The notes: generated by a model not told the origin, from the letters alone. A stretch of DNA of 44,968 nucleotides from Bacteroidota bacterium (GCA_026224775.1 JAMFRP010000021.1:1-44968), one strand, 5' to 3'; shown: positions 18,729-26,457, counted from the first letter of the stretch. Numbers and translations: made by a program.

Positions 18729-20006
18729 TTATTGATTAAAAAAAGGTGTACCCGTAACATAGTTCAGTTGTTCAAGCGATATAACCCTGCTTAAAAGTTG
18801 ATTATTGATGAGTAACGTGTTGGTTTTGTAGGTATCATAATAATCCAGGAATTCCAGTAAACCGATGTTCCTGTTTTCGTAATTTTTGTATACCTCGGCT
18901 ATCAGGTGCGAAAACTCGGGTTTAAACTTAGGGTCAAAACTATTGGCTAGTTTTTCCTGTGTAAGCGCCATTTTATAATTGATAGCTACATCGCTTTCAA
19001 CCTGGTCTTGCTGGCTTTGCAACTGCACTTTACTTTGATCTATAGCAATGCGTGCCTGCTTAATGCCACCCTGGTTGCGATTAAAAAACGGAAGATCAAA
19101 TGATATGCCTCCGCCTAAATAATCATTACCATATCCGCCCAACTTATCATAGCCTAACGAAACGGAAACATCCGGCACAGCGGTAGCTTTTTGTAATTGC
19201 AGGTTAACATTATTGTACTCTACAGCTACTTTAGCCAATTTATAATCATAACGGTTAACATATGCCGAATCAAGTAATTGCTGATAGGAAACAGTTGCCA
19301 AAACATCCTGACCGGTAAGATCAGAAGTTACAATAGGATTGATTGTTGTACGCGGTGATAGTCTTAATAATAACTTAAGCTGGCTCTCGGTAGTATCTAT
19401 CCCGGTGATTAAACCAGTGTATTCTACCTGTAAGGAATAAAGTTGGGCCTGTATACGAAGCAATTCCTTTTCGGCAATATTTCCTTTGACATATTGTTCT
19501 TTGTAGGCCACCAGTGTTTTGCTTAACGAGCTTATTTCCTCGTCATAAACTTTAGCTGATTGTTGCTGATAATAGATGGTGTAAAAATCATTTCTCAGCG
19601 TAAACTTTAGTGTTCTCAATAAATCAAAAAACTGGTACCTCGATTGTGTGATGCCTAATTTAGCAAGCTGTATATTTTTATTGCGTTTACCCGCGGTGGT
19701 TAACAATTGAGAGATACCGTAAGATTGTTCGTTATAAGCAGGGCCTTCAGTTACATTATTAGCGTAAATACCATTAGAGAAATTGAAATTGGGATTGTTA
19801 AACAAACGGGCGGTTATCAATTGCGCGCTGGCATTATCAATATTATAATGACTAATAATTAAGCTTAAATTGTTTTTAATAAATTGATCTTCGGCTTGTT
19901 TTACGGTAATGCTGACCGTATCAGTAGCGGTTTGTGCACGGGCAGATTGGGATAATGTTAAACACCCAAACCATATAAATAGTATACCGATATTTTTTAT
20001 GTACAT
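18729..20006 (-). CDS. TolC-family outer-membrane efflux protein (CzcC/CusC type)
   Basis: The product (425 aa from this start) is the outer-membrane channel of the tripartite pump. A signal peptide (IGILFIWFGCLTLSQSARAQ) is followed by the duplicated long helices and short strand segments of the TolC fold, with TARLFNNPNFNFSNG and VSLGYDKLGGYGNDYLGGGISFDLPFFNRNQGGI split across the two repeats. The frame runs back to a TTG at 20063, but the -7 promoter element sits at 20061-20068, on top of that codon. ATG 20006 is followed directly by the signal peptide and is the better start. It is the first gene of the efflux operon, with a promoter region rich in ATTAGA half-sites. Confidence 0.9.
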   Translation of the reverse strand: MYIKNIGILFIWFGCLTLSQSARAQTATDTVSITVKQAEDQFIKNNLSLIISHYNIDNASAQLITARLFNNPNFNFSNGIYANNVTEGPAYNEQSYGISQLLTTAGKRNKNIQLAKLGITQSRYQFFDLLRTLKFTLRNDFYTIYYQQQSAKVYDEEISSLSKTLVAYKEQYVKGNIAEKELLRIQAQLYSLQVEYTGLITGIDTTESQLKLLLRLSPRTTINPIVTSDLTGQDVLATVSYQQLLDSAYVNRYDYKLAKVAVEYNNVNLQLQKATAVPDVSVSLGYDKLGGYGNDYLGGGISFDLPFFNRNQGGIKQARIAIDQSKVQLQSQQDQVESDVAINYKMALTQEKLANSFDPKFKPEFSHLIAEVYKNYENRNIGLLEFLDYYDTYKTNTLLINNQLLSRVISLEQLNYVTGTPFFNQ

Positions 20007-20060
20007 GCTGCAAATTGTATAAACCGGCGGCAGTACGTTTTTGAACGCCATCCGATATAA

Positions 20061-20068
20061 CAAAGGTA
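20061..20068 (-). promoter_or_regulatory. -7 element TACCTTTG of the efflux operon
   Basis: On the minus strand it matches TAnnTTTG. Transcription would start near 20057, giving a leader of about 50 nt before ATG 20006. No -33 TTTG is seen, as expected for a promoter needing an activator. Confidence 0.6.
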
Positions 20069-20090
20069 CATGGGGCTTATTAGCGGATAC

Positions 20091-20138
20091 TTAATCTACC
20101 ATTAGAGATACATTAGATGTACATTAAAAAATTCTAAT
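20091..20138 (-). promoter_or_regulatory. Candidate response-regulator operator, efflux operon
   Basis: Half-sites ATTAGA at 20101, ATTAGA at 20112 and ATTAAA at 20123 lie exactly 11 bp apart, with TCTAAT at 20133. The 11-bp direct-repeat spacing is typical of OmpR/PhoB-family regulators. The array begins about 30 bp upstream of the -7 element, where such activators bind. The same half-sites occur before the regulator gene. Confidence 0.55.
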
Positions 20139-20168
20139 GTCGACACAAATTTCATGTGTATGGGAGCG

Positions 20169-21509
20169 CTAATTTGGGAATATCAGATGAAATTCTGTCC
20201 CTGTATCAACAACAGAACTAACTACAATAATCCCATTATGATATTTTAAAACGTTTTGTGTTAACGAAAGGCCAATACCATGCCCCGCATAATTAAGCGC
20301 GTTGGAAGCCCTGAAAAATGGCTGGAAGATCTTTAGAATGTCTTTTGGGGTCATGCCTATACCCTGATCGCGTATTTTAATGTTAATGCCGAGTTCATTG
20401 CAAAACAGCTCACAAAAAACATCTTTGCCGTTTGAAAATTTGACAGCATTTTTAATCACATTATTAATGCCGATAAATAATAACCTGCGGTTACCCATTA
20501 TGGTGCATTTTAATCTGTCATTAGGAATATTGTAATCGATCTTTACTTTATCGTTATCAAGTTCATCTACAATCTCCCAAAGTAGTTCATCCATCCTAAC
20601 ACTTTGAAGCTCATAATGGGCCAGGTCCATCTGCATCAGGTCCATCAGGCTATTAATAATCTCATTTAAGCCTTCAGTCTCTTTAATAATATTTACCAGC
20701 GTTAGTTGATACTCCTCTTTTGGCCGTTCATGAACCAATGTAGTTTCTGCCTCGCCAAGTATTGTGGTTATAGGTGTGCGCAACTCATGCGAAGCGTTGG
20801 CAATAAATGATTGCTGGCTCTCGAATGATTGTTCAAGGTGTTCTAATAACTTGTTAATTGTAAGCGAAAGATTGTCGATTTCATCCGTTTTCCGTTCAGC
20901 TACCGGCAACCTCAAATCGAGGCTTGATGCCCTTATTCTTTTCAAGTTTCCGGTAATGCTTACAATCGGATGTAATGCGATCTTTGAAAATATCTTCCCA
21001 ATAAAAAAAGTAATGAGTAATGACGCCATGAAAAAGAAGATCATCACAAGGCTTAGATCGTGCAGATAATGGTATCCTGCTTCATCAACTGCAGAAACGA
21101 TCACAATAAAATTACCTGAGTTATCTACATAATAAATACCTGTAACCTGACGGCTTCCTTCAGAGAAATGAATTTTTTTCTGCTCGATAACCTGTTTCAG
21201 GATGCGCTTATCCCAATGAACAGAATCCTCAGGAATAAATTTGGGCTGATAGTGATCGGTATATATCCTGATGTTTTCACTAGCTAATGATTGCGGGAAT
21301 TTTTTAATAACACTCTTGAAATTCTCCTTTGACAGGTTGTCTTCTGCCAGATAGAACTGCGCTACGTTAATAACCCGGTCATCTAGTTTGTCAAAAAAAG
21401 TATTAACCCTATTATGCCCGGCAAATAGGAACACGCCTGTTAAAACCAGCAACAGCAACAGGGCAAACATAAAAGTAAACTGAAAAGATAGCCTATCTTT
21501 AACTTTCAA
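20169..21509 (-). CDS. Sensor histidine kinase
   Basis: This 446-aa membrane kinase senses a signal outside the cytosol and phosphorylates the regulator encoded just upstream. Transmembrane segments at about 12-30 and 152-172 flank a periplasmic sensor of about 120 residues, which holds several His (H86, H98, H114, H147, H150) but no obvious metal motif. A HAMP linker follows (173-228), then the dimerisation box FIANASHELRTPIT with phospho-acceptor H241, an N-box NNVIKNAVKFS, and ATP-lid boxes RDQGIGM and GHGIGLSL. All catalytic boxes are intact. The gene starts 16 bp after the regulator gene and lies between it and the efflux operon, as in CusRS- or CzcRS-type systems. The signal is inferred to be a metal ion from this context. 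Confidence 0.93.
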   Translation of the reverse strand: MKVKDRLSFQFTFMFALLLLLVLTGVFLFAGHNRVNTFFDKLDDRVINVAQFYLAEDNLSKENFKSVIKKFPQSLASENIRIYTDHYQPKFIPEDSVHWDKRILKQVIEQKKIHFSEGSRQVTGIYYVDNSGNFIVIVSAVDEAGYHYLHDLSLVMIFFFMASLLITFFIGKIFSKIALHPIVSITGNLKRIRASSLDLRLPVAERKTDEIDNLSLTINKLLEHLEQSFESQQSFIANASHELRTPITTILGEAETTLVHERPKEEYQLTLVNIIKETEGLNEIINSLMDLMQMDLAHYELQSVRMDELLWEIVDELDNDKVKIDYNIPNDRLKCTIMGNRRLLFIGINNVIKNAVKFSNGKDVFCELFCNELGINIKIRDQGIGMTPKDILKIFQPFFRASNALNYAGHGIGLSLTQNVLKYHNGIIVVSSVVDTGTEFHLIFPN

Positions 21510-21525
21510 TCTAAACCTCCCGTGT

Positions 21526-22197
21526 TTAATCTTTTATCATATAACCCATGCCAATTACCGTATGGATTAATTGACTAGGATAGCCTTTATCAACCTTGGC
21601 GCGTAAATAATTAATGTAAACATCGATAAGATTGGTGCCGCGGTCAAAATTTATGCCCCAAACAGACTCCGCTATATAAGTACGTGATAAAACACGGTTC
21701 TTATTGTACATAAGTACTTCAAGCAATATGAATTCTTTTACAGTTAGCAGTATCAAATTGCCGCTTCTGGTAACTGTTTTCCGATAACAATCCATTTGCA
21801 GGTCAGCTACTTCATAAACCGTTCCGGGCAGTATGGCTGATCTGCGCCTGTCAAGTGCTTTTATCCTGGCGAGTAGTTCTTCAAAATGAAAGGGTTTGGT
21901 TAGATAGTCATCAGCTCCGCTTTCCAGGCCTCTAACTTTATCATCTACCGTTCCGAGGGCGCTTAGCATTAATATGGGTAACTCTTTTTTAAATTGCCTT
22001 ATTTGTTTGCAAACTTCAAAGCCATTTAATTCAGGTAGTACAGCGTCAAGTATAACCAATTCAAAATCTGACTCGAGTGCCATCTTACGTCCCATGTTGC
22101 CATCATAGGCCAAAGTAACTTTATGAAATTGTTCTTCGAGGCCTTTTTTTATAAAGGCGGCAACTTTGGGTTCATCTTCAATTAACAAAATATTCAT
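21526..22197 (-). CDS. OmpR/PhoB-family response regulator
   Basis: The 223-aa protein has a receiver domain (1-120) with acidic pocket E7/D8, phospho-acceptor D51 in VILDAVLPELNG, and the conserved Lys in DYLTKPF. A winged-helix DNA-binding domain follows (about 130-223), ending in NLIDVYINYLRAKVDKG and IHTVIGMGYMIKD. The sequence is close to CusR/CzcR/CopR-type regulators of metal efflux. It is the first gene of a kinase pair, with its own promoter and a striking array of inverted and direct repeats just upstream, which argues for autoregulation. The probable targets, judged from shared half-sites, are its own gene, the efflux operon and the Cys-protein gene at 26409. Confidence 0.95.
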   Translation of the reverse strand: MNILLIEDEPKVAAFIKKGLEEQFHKVTLAYDGNMGRKMALESDFELVILDAVLPELNGFEVCKQIRQFKKELPILMLSALGTVDDKVRGLESGADDYLTKPFHFEELLARIKALDRRRSAILPGTVYEVADLQMDCYRKTVTRSGNLILLTVKEFILLEVLMYNKNRVLSRTYIAESVWGINFDRGTNLIDVYINYLRAKVDKGYPSQLIHTVIGMGYMIKD

Positions 22198-22223
22198 AGT
22201 GGGGTTTGCTATAAAATCTTTTG

Positions 22224-22231
22224 CAAAGATA
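22224..22231 (-). promoter_or_regulatory. -7 element TATCTTTG of the regulator gene
   Basis: On the minus strand this matches TAnnTTTG, 27 bp before the regulator ATG at 22197. Transcription would start near 22220. Confidence 0.6.
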
Positions 22232-22258
22232 CCCCAAGTATCTTTGTCAGTATTATAA

Positions 22259-22294
22259 ATTAGAACTTTCTAATCTACATTAGAAAGTTCTAAT
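22259..22294 (-). promoter_or_regulatory. Four-half-site operator array before the regulator gene
   Basis: ATTAGA at 22259, TCTAAT at 22269, ATTAGA at 22279 and TCTAAT at 22289 stand exactly 10 bp apart. The array reads as two palindromes, ATTAGAA-CT-TTCTAAT and ATTAGAA-AG-TTCTAAT, 20 bp apart. It lies about 28-70 bp upstream of the -7 element. It could also fold as a hairpin (14-bp perfect arms at 22261-22274 and 22279-22292), but without a good T-run for the upstream TonB gene. Confidence 0.65.
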
Positions 22295-22343
22295 TTGAAA
22301 ACAATGGATTTAACGCTTAAATCTTATACTACACACGCGTTAA

Positions 22344-24824
22344 TTACTTGGCTATGGCGGCCTTATTTTCTGTGCTGCCAAAGGGAAATACCAATTTAAA
22401 ACTGATGCTTCTACCCATGTTGTAAATACCCTGATTTTGCTTGGTTACAGTAACCGGCGTTCCGCTGTACGACAGGAAGTATTGTGCCAGGTTCAGGTGA
22501 TCGGCATAAGCCACGTTAGTTAAGTTGGTGCAATTCGCGAAGAATGAACATATCACCCTGCCTGTTTTGCGGTTCACAAAATTTGTTCCTATACCCGCGT
22601 TAAACAAAGTATATTGCGCAGCAGGCACTTCAGTATAAAGCGCGCTGTATATATTGTTCTGCGCCCAATCATGCTGAATTCCGAACTTAAAGTAGGTTCC
22701 TTTTATAATTGAATTGCGCCCATCGTTCAGCCTTAATTTAATTTCAGAAGTTAAATGCGGGGCCGGTATCCATGGAAGATGACTGGTTGAATCAGAAGCG
22801 TTAGGAATATGGGAATAGATATAGGTGAAGCCATTATCTATCTCTAACCATCTGGCAGCCGCGGGATGTATATTCAGGTATCCTGAAACGCCGGTAATAA
22901 TAGCGGTATTAGAAGATACATATTGGTAAACCGGATACCCCTCCGAAACGGAATCGGTACGGTTAGCGAATATAAAGTTGCTGATGTGGTTATAAAAACC
23001 GTCTGCTTCTACACTTACATCTTTGCCATCGTATCCATAAGCAAAATCTATCTGGTAACCTTGTTCAGCTTTGAGGTTTAGGTTACCTAATTGCACTGCA
23101 TTTGAGCCAATATTTAAACCGTTGCTGGTTAGTTCATTTATGGCCGGTGCACGATAACTTTTTGAAATATTAAGCTTTACGTAATTATTGTCAGGCAATT
23201 GGTAGGATGCTCCAATACTTCCGGACGGCCCGGTATACTTATTGTTGAAACCTGTAAATTGAACATCAGATCCGGGTGTTCCCGGTGGTACAATATTCCC
23301 GGCGCTGTTCAACGACATGGGATCTCCCACAAAATCAGTCCGATCAAAGCGTACTCCCCCACTAAGCGTTAAGTTTTTGAAGTTTTTCTCCAGTACTACA
23401 TACCCCCCTATCTCAAAATTGGTGTAATTAGGTATTTCATAATCGGCTATATACGGCGCTGGTGGTGCTGCCCCATTATTCTGAAATTCGTAAATACCGT
23501 TAATGCCGGTGGTTAGCTTCAATCCAGAATGCTCGCCTGCTATCTGGTATTTTAAAGAATAAGGAATATCATTAACCAATAGATTGCCAGACCCAATACG
23601 CCCGGTATCTATGTCATGGTGAATGCTTCTGGTAAAGCCAACATCAAGACCAATTCTGCCTTTGCCAACATTAACACTATTTTGCCACCAGGCCTGGTAC
23701 TCGTCCAAGACCTTATCCCCGGCTATATCAGCACTGTAGGATAAAAAGTCAGATCTGGTTGGATATATCTTACCATTTTGAGGTGAGTCGAACATAAAGC
23801 GACCTGTGCTATCGCGATTGCCATCAGGAACTTCTATTCTGCGGTGCAACGCGCTTAGGGTAAGGCGCGAATAACCCCATGATTTGTTGATACCAAGTAT
23901 TAAGCGGGTGTTAGTCTGGTTCCATGCTGTTCCCCAAACATACCCATCCTTTGGATTGGAGTAACTATGTGCCTCCTCCCCGCTTGCGGTTAGCGCCCAT
24001 ACAAAGCCGTTATGATTACCTGCTACATGTACCGAGGTTCCCAGGAATCCGTTATTGGTATGATACTCTGTAAGCACACTACCCTGCACAGTCCCGTTTT
24101 CAGGTAAGGGCTCTGATTTGAAGCTGATGACACCAGCCTCTGCACTTGCACCGTATTGTAACGAAGCCGGGCCACGGATGATCTCCGCATCATAAACGCC
24201 ATAAGGATCAACCAGTAAACCATGATCATCTCCCCATTGAAAATCTTCTTGTGGTATACCATCCATCAAGGTTAATACCCGGTCAAATCCAAGTCCGTTA
24301 ATCTGCGGCTTGGTGGTACCTGCTCCCTCGGTTGTTTCACTAATACCCGGTTGTGAGGCTATTAAGTCAACAGCGGTATTGGCAACACCCTGCAAAATCA
24401 TGTTGTGTGTTACTACCGATATAGGTATAGGGGCGCGTTTTTTGGTTGTTGTATTGCCCAAAGCCGTTACCACAACATCCGAAAGCTCATAATTTGAGGC
24501 TGATAGTTTAAAATCGACCGAATAGGTATTGCTCAGATTAACCACTTTGGTCACACTCGCATAACCAATTGCCGTTACCTGCATAAGGTATTCGCCCTCT
24601 GGTAATTGTTTTAATAAATAGTTACCTTTTTCGTCGGTACTTGTCCCAATATTTAGATCGGGGATAAAAATAGTCGCGCCATGTATTGGCAAGCCGGTAG
24701 TTTTATCGGTTATGTTTCCGGCTATGCTTCCGATGCCTGTTACGGTTTTTGCTTTAGCAAACATGCTAACACAAAGAAACAACAGGATGTAAAGTGTTCT
24801 TATAAATCGTAATTCAAATTTCAT
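22344..24824 (-). CDS. TonB-dependent outer-membrane receptor
   Basis: The 826-aa protein has a signal peptide (1-25), a carboxypeptidase-regulatory-like beta-sandwich (about 33-115, with IAGNITDKTTGLPIHGATI as its start), a plug domain (about 130-235, with VDLIASQPGISETTEGAG, LTLMDGIPQEDF and EIIRGPASLQYGASAEAG) and a 22-strand barrel. It takes up a ligand across the outer membrane with energy from TonB-ExbBD. The ligand is not evident; the place between metal-efflux regulators and the Cys proteins suggests a metal or metal chelate. The barrel ends ISFKLVFPF but is followed by 11 more residues, whereas most receptors end at the last Phe. The gap of 169 bp upstream includes a terminator, so it probably has its own promoter, which I could not identify. 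Confidence 0.93.
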   Translation of the reverse strand: MKFELRFIRTLYILLFLCVSMFAKAKTVTGIGSIAGNITDKTTGLPIHGATIFIPDLNIGTSTDEKGNYLLKQLPEGEYLMQVTAIGYASVTKVVNLSNTYSVDFKLSASNYELSDVVVTALGNTTTKKRAPIPISVVTHNMILQGVANTAVDLIASQPGISETTEGAGTTKPQINGLGFDRVLTLMDGIPQEDFQWGDDHGLLVDPYGVYDAEIIRGPASLQYGASAEAGVISFKSEPLPENGTVQGSVLTEYHTNNGFLGTSVHVAGNHNGFVWALTASGEEAHSYSNPKDGYVWGTAWNQTNTRLILGINKSWGYSRLTLSALHRRIEVPDGNRDSTGRFMFDSPQNGKIYPTRSDFLSYSADIAGDKVLDEYQAWWQNSVNVGKGRIGLDVGFTRSIHHDIDTGRIGSGNLLVNDIPYSLKYQIAGEHSGLKLTTGINGIYEFQNNGAAPPAPYIADYEIPNYTNFEIGGYVVLEKNFKNLTLSGGVRFDRTDFVGDPMSLNSAGNIVPPGTPGSDVQFTGFNNKYTGPSGSIGASYQLPDNNYVKLNISKSYRAPAINELTSNGLNIGSNAVQLGNLNLKAEQGYQIDFAYGYDGKDVSVEADGFYNHISNFIFANRTDSVSEGYPVYQYVSSNTAIITGVSGYLNIHPAAARWLEIDNGFTYIYSHIPNASDSTSHLPWIPAPHLTSEIKLRLNDGRNSIIKGTYFKFGIQHDWAQNNIYSALYTEVPAAQYTLFNAGIGTNFVNRKTGRVICSFFANCTNLTNVAYADHLNLAQYFLSYSGTPVTVTKQNQGIYNMGRSISFKLVFPFGSTENKAAIAK

Positions 24825-24942
24825 ATATCTTTTCCATATAAGAATGTAATTACCCGGTAATTGACCCGAGGATTATCTTCTTATGTAATTTCTAAGCAAA
24901 AAAAAATAATTTGCTAACTCGCGTTGTCAGCATAAATAGAAT

Positions 24943-24955
24943 CGGCAAATTGCCG
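24943..24955. promoter_or_regulatory. Small palindrome upstream of the TonB receptor
   Basis: CGGCAA-A-TTGCCG is a perfect inverted repeat with a single central base, 119 bp before the receptor ATG. It could be a regulator site. I know of no matching consensus, and it lacks the ATTAGA half-sites of the neighbouring promoters. Confidence 0.3.
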
Positions 24956-24956
24956 G

Positions 24957-24986
24957 ACAAAAAGATTAGGGAATATTGATCCCTAA
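24957..24986 (-). terminator. Rho-independent terminator after the second Cys protein
   Basis: On the minus strand TTAGGGA pairs with TCCCTAA (24980-24986 and 24966-24972 in plus coordinates), and the stem is followed by TCTTTTT. It lies 8 bp after the stop codon at 24994 and separates that gene from the TonB receptor. Confidence 0.8.
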
Positions 24987-24993
24987 CTCTTAT

Positions 24994-25380
24994 TTAAGCT
25001 GCAGACTTAGGTGGTTTGAAAATGGAAGATAGATAACGACTGGTGTAATGATAATCAAAAACCGGAAAACCTGCTGATAACGTATCAATTATTACCGGTT
25101 CAGAAAATGAAATAATGAATGGCTGCTGTATAAAAGACATTTCGAGCCTGCTGGAACCGTCTTTGGCGGCCTGCTTTTTCTCGTTGTCTTCCGCCTGTTT
25201 AATTTTTCGCATAAAGTAGCATTTACCGTTACAATGCAGGCTGGGTTTAAACCTGTTTATGCAAAGATTAGCCGCTATATATTGCTGGTTGAATTTAAAA
25301 CCTACATATACAAACACCAGGGAGAAGTTCGCGGCAAAAACCGCGAAAATCAGCATCCATATGGTGAGTCGTTTGAGCAT
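24994..25380 (-). CDS. Small membrane-anchored Cys protein, CNGKC family (copy A)
   Basis: This 128-aa protein is of unknown function. A hydrophobic N-terminal segment (about 5-27) would anchor it or act as a signal peptide. Next comes a conserved block: FNQQYIAANLC (C40), KPSLHCNGKC (H49, C50, C54), FMRKIKQAEDNEKKQ, then a less conserved tail with aromatic residues and PPK near the end. It aligns without gaps over residues 1-70 with the protein at 26032-26409, about 43 identities by hand count, including every Cys and the HCNGKC core. Three Cys plus a His in 15 residues, in a metal-efflux locus, suggests metal or thiol chemistry in the periplasm; this is inference. It starts 27 bp after a lipoprotein gene and ends at a terminator. 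Confidence 0.8.
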   Translation of the reverse strand: MLKRLTIWMLIFAVFAANFSLVFVYVGFKFNQQYIAANLCINRFKPSLHCNGKCYFMRKIKQAEDNEKKQAAKDGSSRLEMSFIQQPFIISFSEPVIIDTLSAGFPVFDYHYTSRYLSSIFKPPKSAA

Positions 25381-25407
25381 GTATATGTTTAGATAGAACT
25401 GATGATA

Positions 25408-25914
25408 TTACATTTTCATCTTATCATCCGGTGCCATTGCTGCGGCAGCAGGCTTAATATCCAACTGCTTTAAATATTCATCAGATAACTTTAAGGCAGA
25501 TTGATACAGGCTATCAAGTTTTGCAACCTTGGTTTTCTGGTCATTAAAATAATCTAACGTTTCCTGATCTGTTTTTCCTTTAAAATCATTGTTATATGCA
25601 TGCATCCAACTTTCCATCTGGTCGTCCGCATCGCTGAGTTTTTTATTTAAGGAAATGATTTGAACCCTTGCCGCAGCGGTATCAAGTGCAGGCTGGCTAG
25701 TTTTTATCTTTTTTAAACCTGATTTGAGCAGCGCGTTAAACTGCATTTCCTTATCCTCGCCTTTACCCCCATCGGTCATTACTTTATCATGCGTGGCCAG
25801 TACTTGTTTTTGAGCTTCTTTATAATCAACTTTGTTCTCACAGGCTGAGATGAATATAAAGCCGCATATAGCTAATAAGGCCATAACTGTGCCTTTCTTT
25901 GAAATAGTAAACAT
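25408..25914 (-). CDS. Lipoprotein, helical, between the two Cys-protein genes
   Basis: The 168-aa product has a lipoprotein signal peptide ending FISAC (Cys25), so it is lipid-anchored outside the cytosol. The mature part is predicted almost all helix: KVDYKEAQKQVLATHDKVM, FNALLKSGLKKIKTSQPALD, LNKKLSDADDQMESWMHAYN and LDSLYQSALKLSDEYLKQL look like long amphipathic helices. The C-terminal tail is Ala/Met/Lys-rich and ends PDDKMKM. Met residues in a periplasmic tail next to a metal-efflux system can bind soft metals, but only two lie close together here. I know no function; similar helical lipoproteins occur near metal genes in Bacteroidota. It is 27 bp upstream of copy A and 117 bp downstream of copy B, in the same orientation. 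Confidence 0.8.
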   Translation of the reverse strand: MFTISKKGTVMALLAICGFIFISACENKVDYKEAQKQVLATHDKVMTDGGKGEDKEMQFNALLKSGLKKIKTSQPALDTAAARVQIISLNKKLSDADDQMESWMHAYNNDFKGKTDQETLDYFNDQKTKVAKLDSLYQSALKLSDEYLKQLDIKPAAAAMAPDDKMKM

Positions 25915-25997
25915 ATTATTCGTTTAAAATGAATCCACACTCAATGCTATCGTATTGCTTGATTTATACCAGCAATTATGCATTAAATTAATTTTAT

Positions 25998-26015
25998 GCC
26001 GCTGAATACAGCAGC
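25998..26015 (-). terminator. Possible terminator or attenuator hairpin after copy B
   Basis: GCCGCTG (25998-26004) pairs with CAGCAGC (26009-26015) with one G-U pair and a 4-nt loop. On the minus strand it is followed by ATAAAATTAATTT, a poor T-run, so some read-through to the lipoprotein gene is likely. Confidence 0.5.
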
Positions 26016-26031
26016 TAAGTATAAAGGGTAA

Positions 26032-26409
26032 TTAAACGATTTTTGGAGGTAATAATATTGAATATACACGCTGAACGGTTTCAGGCGTTGCTGTATTCGG
26101 ATAAGATACTTTTATGCTTTCTGAAGAAAATGCGATAGTTGATACAGGTTGCGTTACCGGAAGTGCTTCCTGGTAATGATTTTGCTGATCGGCCCTATCC
26201 TGCTTTTTTTCGTTATCCTGCGCTTCTTTAATCTTTCTCATAAAAAAACATTTCCCGTTGCAATGCATCCAGGGTTTGTTTTTATTAATGCAAAGATTTT
26301 CGGCTATGTATTTTTGATTCAGCTCAAAACCTGCATATATGAAGAAACGCGAAAAGTTTGAACTGATCAGCGTTACAAGCAAACATATGGCAACTATCCG
26401 TTTGAGCAT
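26032..26409 (-). CDS. Small membrane-anchored Cys protein, CNGKC family (copy B)
   Basis: This 125-aa protein is a paralogue of the one at 24994-25380, with the same MLKR start, hydrophobic segment, and the identical spacing C40, H49, C50, C54 in NLCIN and HCNGKC, then FMRKIKEAQDNEKKQ. The tails diverge after residue 70, yet both finish with PPK. Shared start and spacing confirm both start codons. No enzyme domain is visible. It leads the metal locus and has its own promoter with a TAnnTTTG match and a TTTAGAA-TTG-TTCTAAA palindrome related to the operator before the regulator gene. The -7 element lies so close to the ATG that the mRNA may be nearly leaderless. Function is unknown; periplasmic metal capture or thiol transfer is a working idea. 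Confidence 0.8.
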   Translation of the reverse strand: MLKRIVAICLLVTLISSNFSRFFIYAGFELNQKYIAENLCINKNKPWMHCNGKCFFMRKIKEAQDNEKKQDRADQQNHYQEALPVTQPVSTIAFSSESIKVSYPNTATPETVQRVYSILLPPKIV

Positions 26410-26414
26410 TTGCG

Positions 26415-26422
26415 CAAAGGTA
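26415..26422 (-). promoter_or_regulatory. -7 element TACCTTTG of copy B
   Basis: On the minus strand this matches TAnnTTTG and is identical to the efflux-operon element at 20061-20068. It is only 5 bp before the ATG, so the predicted transcript starts within a few bases of the start codon. Confidence 0.5.
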
Positions 26423-26457
26423 ATTGATATAGCAAGCGATAATTACAATTATTTCTT

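Noticed and set aside
20007..20063. Upstream TTG start extending the TolC protein by 19 residues
   Set aside because: The -7 promoter element covers this codon, and the signal peptide begins at ATG 20006.
22261..22292. The 14-bp inverted repeat as terminator of the TonB gene
   Set aside because: Only AATTTATA follows the stem on the minus strand, and the 10-bp phasing with half-sites outside the stem fits an operator better.
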